Assembly (NCBI GenBank): GCA_013695005.1
Contig: JACDBJ010000253.1
Coordinates: 1 to 9,902, forward strand
Direction: 5' to 3'
Origin: Pseudonocardiales bacterium
GTDB taxonomy: Bacteria > Actinomycetota > Actinomycetes > Mycobacteriales > Pseudonocardiaceae
DNA length: 9,902 nt
Part shown: piece after piece, positions 5,433 through 9,902 of the stretch
Layout of the letters: every line of letters starts with the position of its first letter
Numbering within the stretch: position 1 is the first letter of the stretch
The notes under the pieces: generated by a model
Databases searched by the model: none
Told to the model about the DNA's origin: nothing
What the model saw: the letters and a program-made list of their open reading frames with translations, nothing else
Position numbers and translations under genes: made by a program

Positions 5433-5969
5433 TCAGCTCAGGAGCGAGCCCAGACCCAGCAGTCCGCCGCCACGGTTGTCGCGGTTGTCGTTGCCGGAGC
5501 GGTTGTCACGGTTGTGGTCGTCGTCGTTGTTGTCCCCGGAGTTGTGCTGTTCCTGGTTTCCCTTGGCGGACTGGTCAGCGTGCTGGGACTGCTTGGTCGA
5601 GTTGGAGTTGCGCTGGTCGTTGGAGCTCTCGATCCTGTTGTCCTGCACGATGCGCGAGCTGCTGTTGGTCCCGGTCTGCTCGCCAGAGCCGCCTTCTTCG
5701 GAGCCGTCGATGCCCTGGAAGAACAGCCCGTCGAACAGGTCAGCGACGTTGATCGCCGGGTTCACCTGGGTGACCGGAGCAATGTTGATGTTGCTCTGGT
5801 TGGTGGTGTTGTTCTGGTCCTGGCTCTCGACCTGGTTGAAGCTCTGGCTCTGCTCGCCACCACGGTCTCCCTGCTCGGACCCGGTGCCGGCGAAGGCCAC
5901 TGCGGGCACGCCGAGGGTGAGCGGGACGCTGATCAAGCCGGTGACGATGGCGCGTTTGGTGTTACGCAC
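5433..5969 (-). CDS. Secreted Asn/Gln-rich protein of unknown function
   Basis: The 178-residue product begins with a clear Sec signal peptide: basic MRNTKR, a hydrophobic core, and an AFA cleavage site after residue 27. The mature protein is low-complexity, rich in Asn, Gln, Ser, Asp and Gly, and has no Cys. A more ordered middle part holds QSNINIAPVTQVNPAINV (about 58-75) followed by DLFDGLFFQG (78-87). A second polar stretch contains Asn/Arg/Asp repeats (HNRDNRSGNDNRDNR, about 152-166), and the protein ends in a hydrophobic GLLGLGSLL tail. The Asn/Gln composition recalls self-assembling surface proteins, but no chaplin, rodlin or curli signature is present, so assembly is only a guess. GTG at 5969 is the start; GGAGGG lies 11 bases upstream. 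The gene has its own terminator and a long upstream non-coding region. Confidence 0.8.
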   Translation of the reverse strand: MRNTKRAIVTGLISVPLTLGVPAVAFAGTGSEQGDRGGEQSQSFNQVESQDQNNTTNQSNINIAPVTQVNPAINVADLFDGLFFQGIDGSEEGGSGEQTGTNSSSRIVQDNRIESSNDQRNSNSTKQSQHADQSAKGNQEQHNSGDNNDDDHNRDNRSGNDNRDNRGGGLLGLGSLLS

Positions 5970-5993
5970 TGTGAAGTGTTCCCTCCATTGGGT

Positions 5994-6019
5994 GCCGCTG
6001 TGCGGTGCGCAGCAGCGGC
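5994..6019 (-). repeat. Inverted repeat upstream of the Asn/Gln-rich gene
   Basis: GCCGCTG (5994-6000) and CAGCGGC (6013-6019) are perfect reverse complements around a 12-base loop. The hairpin lies just upstream of the GGAGGG ribosome binding site (about 5981-5986) and would be in the leader if transcription starts further up. It could influence translation or mRNA stability. Confidence 0.4.
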
Positions 6020-6074
6020 CTTCGGTGTGCTGACTCGCACACTGAGTGATCGTCCCGGCGGCCGTGGAGGTTCG

Positions 6075-6148
6075 AGTGGAGCGCCGTGCGGATGATCACG
6101 GCGGATTCGGCGAACCGCTAGCCCGTTCGCCTCGAATATTGCTCCACT
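6075..6148. repeat. Nested inverted repeats forming a potential three-way junction
   Basis: Three perfect stems are nested consistently. The outer stem is AGTGGAGC (6075-6082) with GCTCCACT (6141-6148). The first inner hairpin is CGCCGTG (6082-6088) with CACGGCG (6097-6103). The second is GGCGAAC (6109-6115) with GTTCGCC (6125-6131). The base at 6082 is shared by two stems, so one of them is one pair shorter. The fold could form in RNA of either strand or as a DNA cruciform. The whole 5970-6377 region contains no gene I can support. Confidence 0.45.
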
Positions 6149-6150
6149 TG

Positions 6151-6169
6151 CCGGCGGTCGCGTCGCCGG
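6151..6169. repeat. Inverted repeat next to the three-way element
   Basis: CCGGCG (6151-6156) pairs perfectly with CGCCGG (6164-6169) around a seven-base loop, two bases after the nested element at 6075-6148. Confidence 0.35.
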
Positions 6170-6260
6170 TGCAGGTGGTCGCGGAGGCGGCGACGGGGAC
6201 CCTGTGTCGGTCGGACGCTCCTGATCCCAATAGCCGCTGAGCTGTGACTTAGCCTCCGAG

Positions 6261-6275
6261 TTGCCGGTGCGGCAA
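6261..6275. repeat. Compact palindrome TTGCCG-GTG-CGGCAA
   Basis: TTGCCG (6261-6266) and CGGCAA (6270-6275) are perfect reverse complements with a three-base centre. It lies about 100 bases upstream of the sigma-factor remnant and just before a TTGTAC box (6279-6284), so it resembles an operator, though no good -10 box at normal spacing follows. Confidence 0.35.
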
Positions 6276-6377
6276 TGGTTGTACGGTCCTAGCCCGGATG
6301 CCCTGTATCTGCGGTGGCCGAGTCCGGCTGACACCGACCCCGGTCAACGCTGTGACGGGTCAGATCGGGGTGCGCGG

Positions 6378-6787
6378 ATGAGTGGGCACCGTCCTGCCGG
6401 CCGTCGTTCAGACCGGCCGGCCGGGCGGCCGATGGTGCGGTGTCCTGCGGGCGATCTGTCCGATGCTGACCTGGTCGCCCAACTCGGCGCACGCGATCAG
6501 CGGGCGATGGAGATCTCTATGACCGCTACTCGCATCGGGCGTATTCCCTGGCTCGGCGTGTGTGTGTCGACGGCAACGTCGCCGAGGAAGTACTTCAAGA
6601 GGCGTTCCTCGCACTGTGGCCTGAGCCTTCACGTTATGACCCGGCACGCGGAAGCTTCGCCAGCTGGCTGCTCACCGTGGTCCACCACAAGTCAGTGGAC
6701 GCGGTGCGGCGGAAGAGCGCGACCCGGCATCGGATCGTGAGCAACGTTGATGAACATCAACGCTCCACGCCACCGGGACCCGAGCCA
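6378..6787 (+). pseudogene. ECF sigma factor remnant (region 2 only), frameshifted
   Basis: From ATG 6378 (alternative ATG 6432) the frame reads LSDADLVAQLGARDQRAME, a usual ECF sigma N-terminus. After GAG at 6510-6512 the match continues one frame back from 6515: LYDRYSHRAYSLARRV, then VAEEVLQEAFLALW and a segment containing YDPARGSFASWLLTVVHHK, ending near AVRRKSATRHR. This is a good region 2, with the -10-recognition helix and the DPARG-SxxxWLL pattern seen in SigK-like ECF factors. The break equals one missing base at 6513-6514. Region 4, which reads the -35 box, is absent: after a Pro-rich link the same frame runs into an integrase fragment. The gene cannot encode a normal sigma factor. 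Rightward transcription and an anti-sigma partner are expected for the family, but none follows. Confidence 0.8.
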
Positions 6788-7471
6788 TTCCTGAACTGGG
6801 CAAGCAGGCGGCAGCTGCTCAACGTCCACCCACCCCGCCAGCCTGCGCCCCAGCCCCGTGAGTTTGCCGACGACGAACGCCGGTGGGCGTTGGCCCGCGA
6901 CCTACTGCACAACGACACCCATCCGGTCGTGGACCGGGCCGCGGGGCTGCTGGTGCTGCTCTACGCCCAGCGTGTCAGCCGAATCACCCGCCTCACCGCT
7001 GACGATCTGCACCGCGGTGACGGCAGCATCTACCTGAGCTTGGGCCGTGACGCACTGGCCTTACCCGAGCCACTTGGCCAGCTCGTCACCCAACTGCCCG
7101 ATCATCGTCCAGTCGGCATGGCCGGGCACCTCCACGCGCAACGGTGGCTGTTCCCCGGCCGCCAACCGGACCGACCCATGCACCCCAGCACCCTCGCGGT
7201 CCGCCTGAACCGGCTCGGTATCCACGCCCGCCGACACCGCAACGCCGCCCTGCTCCAACTCGCCGCCGAGCTGCCCATCCCCGTCGTTGCCGACCTGCTG
7301 GGCGTCCACATCAGCACAGCCAGCAACTGGGCCGACCACAGCGGCTCCAACTGGCGCCACTACGCCGCCCAACGTGGTCTCGCCAAGACCCCCGAAATCG
7401 TCCTGATCACGGATCAAATGCAGGGGATGGGTGCGGAGGTCACCGGCGTCGGTGTGAGCGCAACACGATGA
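6788..7471 (+). pseudogene. C-terminal part of an integrase-like (tyrosine recombinase-related) protein
   Basis: About 227 residues, in frame with the upstream sigma remnant, match an actinobacterial family usually annotated as site-specific integrase/recombinase. Visible family segments are FLNWASRRQLL at the junction, REFADDERRWALARDLLHND, AAGLLVLLYAQRVSRITRLT, RWLFPGRQPDRPMHPSTLA and RNAALLQLAAELPIPVVADL near the C-terminus. The N-terminal SAM-like part is missing, and I cannot find a clear HxxR box or a catalytic Tyr in the usual place, so this piece alone is probably inactive. The frame may still be translated: the open frame from 6560 to 7471 would give a 303-residue sigma-integrase chimera. 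The end overlaps the opposing merF-like gene by 32 bases. It is a sign of past mobile-element activity next to the mercury operon. Confidence 0.7.
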
Positions 7472-7667
7472 GGGCGCCAGCGCCGCCAAGAACCATCAGG
7501 ACGATCACGATCACGACCGGGTTGGCGATGAAGGCGCCGACGGCGGCGCCGCTGATGCCGATCCCGAGGGCACCGAGCAAGACCGGCGCGGCGCAACAAA
7601 GGACGGCAGCAAGGACTGCCGCCAGGGTGAGGCGGGTGCCGGTGGGGTGATCGCGGCGGTCAGGCAC
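7440..7667 (-). CDS. merF: MerF-like small mercury transport membrane protein
   Basis: The 75-residue product has two membrane helices (about 13-35 and 46-67) and a basic tail (RSHRRR). The first helix ends in a Cys pair followed by a Pro (AVLCCAAPVLLG, Cys 24-25), the same layout as the CCxxP motif of MerF and the first helix of MerT, where the Cys pair carries Hg(II) across the membrane. The second, cytoplasmic Cys pair found near the C-terminus of MerF is absent here. The start GTG at 7667 overlaps the end of merA by eight bases, so translation is probably coupled and it belongs to the mer operon. Transport of Hg(II) into the cell, to be handed to MerA, is the inferred role. It is shorter than MerT, and MerE or an unrelated two-helix protein are alternatives. 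Confidence 0.7.
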   Translation of the reverse strand: MPDRRDHPTGTRLTLAAVLAAVLCCAAPVLLGALGIGISGAAVGAFIANPVVIVIVLMVLGGAGALIVLRSHRRR

Positions 7668-9042
7668 AGCAAGAGGTCGGCATCTGGTTGCGGAACAGGC
7701 CGGCGACCAAGCGCAACCCCTCGGCCATGGTCAGGTAGGGCGCCCACGTATCGGCCAAGTCGTCGACGGTGAAGCCGGCCTTGATGGCGTAGGTGGCGGC
7801 CAACATCATCTCTCCCGCCCCGTCGGCCAGAGCGTGCACACCTAGGACTTGGCCGGTGTCGGCGTCGGCGACCAGTTTGATGGCGCCTCGGGTGTCTCGA
7901 CTGACCAGCGCACGGGGTAGATCGGCGAGGTCCAGGAGACGGCACTGGCACCGGTGGCCCTGCTGCAGGGCGACGGCTTCGGTGAGCCCGGCGCAGGCCA
8001 GCTGGGGTCGGGTGAAGATCACCGCCGGAAGCCCGGTGTAGTCCAGGCGGTCGGAGCCCCCCAGGGCGTTGGTGGCGGCCACCTTGCCGGCGGCGGCGGC
8101 GACGTAGACGAACTGCGGGGCGCCGCTGACGTCTCCGGCGGCGAAGACCCGCGGGTTGGATGTGCGCTGCTCGGCGTCGACGACGACGAAACCGTGATCG
8201 TCGGTCTTGATCCCCGCGGCGTGAAGGTTCAGCTCGGCAGTGCGAGCAGTGCGCCCCACGGCCACCAGCAGCCGTTGGGCGGCCAGTCGTTGACCCGTCT
8301 CGGTCACCACAACGGCTCCAGCACCGTTGGGCTCGATGCAGGCGGCGCGGTCGGTCACGACGGTGATCCCGTCCTCGGCGAAGACCTTGTGCAGCCGGGA
8401 GGCAAGTTCGGGTTCGGCCCGCGGGGCCAATCGCCCAACCATTGTCACTGAGATGCCGAGGTGGGCAAAGAGCTGGGCCTGCTCGACGCCGACGTAGCCG
8501 CCGCCGATGACGACCAGCGACTGCGGCAGTTCCGGGAGTTCCATCGCGGTGGTCGATGTCAGAAACTCGACCTCGGACAGGCCTGGCAGCTCGGGAACGG
8601 TGGGCTGCGCCCCGGTGGCGATCAGATAGGCCCGGGCCAGCAACGCTTCACCGTTGACCAGCAGCGTGTCGGCATCGCGGAAACGAGCGTGACCCACACG
8701 CACCTCGAAGCCATAACCGGAGGCAACATCAGCGTATTTGTGCTGGCGCAACCGGGCGACCAGTTCGTCCTTCTGCTCGACCAGCGCCCCGAAATCCACC
8801 GCACCGGCCGACGTAGCAACGCCGAGGAAAGGATTGGTGAGCGCGCTGTGGCGAAGGCCGGCGGCGGCCAACAGAGTCTTGGACGGGACGCAGCCGATGT
8901 TGACACACGTGCCGCCGAGGGTGGCCTGCTCGACCAGGACAACAGTTGCACCCCGCTGGCGGGCGTGGATCGCGGCTGCCATTGCCGCCCCACCGGAGCC
9001 GATGACTGCTAGATCGACGGTTGTTGCTGCCACCGAGGTCAT
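7660..9042 (-). CDS. merA: Mercury(II) reductase MerA
   Basis: The 460-residue flavoprotein reduces Hg(II) to volatile Hg(0) with NADPH in the cytoplasm. Visible features in order: FAD-binding GSGGAAMAAA (15-24); redox-active GGTCVNIGCVPSK with Cys 46 and Cys 51; ATGA at 142-145; the NAD(P)H site VVIGGGYVGVEQ (177-188); a second FAD contact FAAGDVSG (300-307); the dimer-domain segment APYLTMAEGLRL with Tyr 436; and the C-terminal Cys pair 458-459 that hands Hg to the active site of the partner subunit. There is no N-terminal HMA (NmerA) domain; the core starts directly, as in many actinobacterial MerA proteins. The ATG at 9042 overlaps the merB stop by four bases (ATGA), so the two are co-translated. 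All key residues are present and the gene looks functional. Confidence 0.97.
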   Translation of the reverse strand: MTSVAATTVDLAVIGSGGAAMAAAIHARQRGATVVLVEQATLGGTCVNIGCVPSKTLLAAAGLRHSALTNPFLGVATSAGAVDFGALVEQKDELVARLRQHKYADVASGYGFEVRVGHARFRDADTLLVNGEALLARAYLIATGAQPTVPELPGLSEVEFLTSTTAMELPELPQSLVVIGGGYVGVEQAQLFAHLGISVTMVGRLAPRAEPELASRLHKVFAEDGITVVTDRAACIEPNGAGAVVVTETGQRLAAQRLLVAVGRTARTAELNLHAAGIKTDDHGFVVVDAEQRTSNPRVFAAGDVSGAPQFVYVAAAAGKVAATNALGGSDRLDYTGLPAVIFTRPQLACAGLTEAVALQQGHRCQCRLLDLADLPRALVSRDTRGAIKLVADADTGQVLGVHALADGAGEMMLAATYAIKAGFTVDDLADTWAPYLTMAEGLRLVAGLFRNQMPTSCCA

Positions 9043-9683
9043 GGGGTGTCTCCGGGTTCGGTGAACAGCGACCAGGTAGACCGGCCCCGTTCGGCAAGTT
9101 CGATCAACGACAGCGCCTCCCCACGGCTAGACAGGTTCGCCGCCCGCCACGTGGTCACGTGCTCCTGGCTGCAGAACAAGCCGGCGACCGGGCAGAACGA
9201 CTCATTCACCGGGCCGCTGACCTGTGGCCACCAGCCAACAACGGAACTGGCCGGGGGTTGCCCACCCGGCAGGGCGAGCACGATCTCGCCGCCGCAGCTC
9301 GGACAGGTCGTGGCAGCGACAGCGTCCACGGCCAGGGCAGCGGGAATGCCCACAGTGTCGAACCCGCACCAGGTATGAAGATGTTTACCCTCCAGCAGCA
9401 GCCGGTGAGAGGTGGCTGCCACGGTCAGACCTTCAGCGCCAATGACCGCGGGGTCACCGCCCAGCTCGCCATCGATGGTGGCGACACCGGCTGCGACGAG
9501 CTGCCCCACAACGTCTCGGACCTGAGATAGGTCATGCCCCGTTTCAGCAGCCAGCTCACTCAGCCGAGCTGGCGTGCCGGACCGCAACGCTCGGAACGCG
9601 GCCCGGCGCAGCTGGTCGATCTCAGCAGTGTGCGGTGCCGCCAACTCAAGAATCGACACACAACACGAGGTGCGCTCCGCCAT
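9039..9683 (-). CDS. merB: Organomercurial lyase MerB
   Basis: The 214-residue product cleaves the carbon-mercury bond of organomercurials, releasing Hg(II) for MerA. The three catalytic residues of the family are in place: Cys 106 and Asp 109 in HTWCGFDTVGIPAAL, and Cys 164 in NESFCPVAGLFCSQEH. The N-terminal part (about 22-90) carries the usual winged-helix-like fold with LSELAAETGHDLSQVRDVVG. Extra cysteines occur at 7-8, 127, 130 and 171. The ATG at 9683 is chosen because it lies two bases after the regulator's stop codon and gives the normal family length; the open frame further upstream, to 9854, overlaps the regulator and is not coding. The stop overlaps the merA start. With merA downstream the operon gives broad-spectrum mercury resistance. 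Confidence 0.95.
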   Translation of the reverse strand: MAERTSCCVSILELAAPHTAEIDQLRRAAFRALRSGTPARLSELAAETGHDLSQVRDVVGQLVAAGVATIDGELGGDPAVIGAEGLTVAATSHRLLLEGKHLHTWCGFDTVGIPAALAVDAVAATTCPSCGGEIVLALPGGQPPASSVVGWWPQVSGPVNESFCPVAGLFCSQEHVTTWRAANLSSRGEALSLIELAERGRSTWSLFTEPGDTP

Positions 9684-9685
9684 GG

Positions 9686-9902
9686 TCACACCCAGTCCGG
9701 TCCGATGCGGGTGCAGCTCGCCAAGTGCTCGGCATGCGGGGCGGCAACCTCGCACGCCAGCTCGATCAGGGCGAAAACACCGGGGTTGGCGAGCCGGTAG
9801 ATCACATTGCGGCCGACCTTCTCGCTGGTCACAAGCTCGCACCAGCGCAGACACCCCAAGTGGTTACTGATCCGACTCTGCGGTGGGCTGCCCAACGCCG
9901 CG
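9686..9902 (-). CDS. merR: ArsR/SmtB-type mercury-responsive regulator (partial)
   Basis: The reading runs off the right edge, so the N-terminus is missing. The visible 71 residues hold the recognition helix SRISNHLGCLRWCELV, then the wing (SEKVGRNVIYRLA) and a C-terminal helix ending in HAEHLASCTRIGPDWV. This is the winged-helix pattern of the ArsR/SmtB family, not the unrelated MerR family of Gram-negative mer operons; the gene name follows use in Streptomyces-type mer operons. Cys residues in the recognition helix (HLGCLRWC), in the C-terminal helix (ELACEV) and in the ASC segment are candidate Hg(II) ligands. It is expected to repress the mer promoter, which lies outside the window, and to release it when Hg binds. 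Its TGA is two bases from the merB ATG, so regulator and resistance genes form one transcript. Confidence 0.88.
   Translation of the reverse strand, partial: AALGSPPQSRISNHLGCLRWCELVTSEKVGRNVIYRLANPGVFALIELACEVAAPHAEHLASCTRIGPDWV

Noticed and set aside
7954..8451. Plus-strand open frames opposite merA
   Set aside because: They are antisense shadows of an intact, strongly conserved gene.
9684..9854. Upstream extension of the merB frame to 9854
   Set aside because: It overlaps the ArsR-type regulator on the same strand, has Arg/Cys/Pro-rich shadow composition, and would make MerB longer than the family norm.
1..9902. CRISPR arrays and rRNA genes
   Set aside because: No regularly spaced repeats and no rRNA-like sequence were seen on either strand.

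Overview
The window is high-GC DNA with GC-rich third codon positions, GTG/TTG starts and at least two candidate leaderless promoters. This points to an actinomycete (Actinomycetota). The protein families also fit: an ArsR-type mercury regulator followed by merB and merA, a DUF3515 protein, a short YtrA-like GntR regulator, a bifunctional-nuclease-domain (BFN) protein, and an actinobacterial integrase-like protein. The exact genus cannot be read from the sequence.

Left part (1-2160, plus strand): the C-terminal tail of a probable protein-tyrosine phosphatase, an intact BFN/DUF151 protein with a good leaderless promoter, an unrecognised 194-residue protein with a Cys-Cys-bracketed hydrophobic tail, and a DUF3515-like membrane protein split by one frameshift. 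A strong hairpin closes this block. Middle (2300-4260): a minus-strand membrane-anchored protein, a short YtrA-like GntR regulator translationally coupled to a possible 43-residue membrane peptide, and an unrecognised 180-residue minus-strand protein.

Centre (4265-5100) is a graveyard. An N-terminal piece of an IS1380-type transposase abuts a frameshifted, truncated Mn/Fe superoxide dismutase, which is itself fused to a truncated, frameshifted DoxX-family gene. Next (5388-6378) come a strong hairpin terminator, a secreted Asn/Gln-rich protein on the minus strand, and about 400 bases of non-coding DNA full of nested inverted repeats. From 6378 to 7471 a frameshifted ECF sigma factor (region 2 only) runs in frame into the C-terminal part of an integrase-like protein.

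Right part (7440-9902, minus strand) is an intact, tightly packed mercury-resistance operon: ArsR/SmtB-type regulator (cut by the window edge), merB (organomercurial lyase), merA (mercuric reductase) and a small MerF-like membrane transporter. MerB would cleave the carbon-mercury bond, MerA would reduce Hg(II) to volatile Hg(0), and the small membrane protein would bring Hg(II) in.

The overall picture is an accessory, rearranged region in which a functional mer operon sits beside decayed mobile-element and housekeeping-like fragments. Several frames break by what looks like a single missing base, so either gene decay or indel errors in the assembly must be considered. I found no convincing wholly new multi-gene system. 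The least explained items are the 867-1451 gene, the Asn/Gln-rich secreted protein and the hairpin-rich stretch at 5994-6275.
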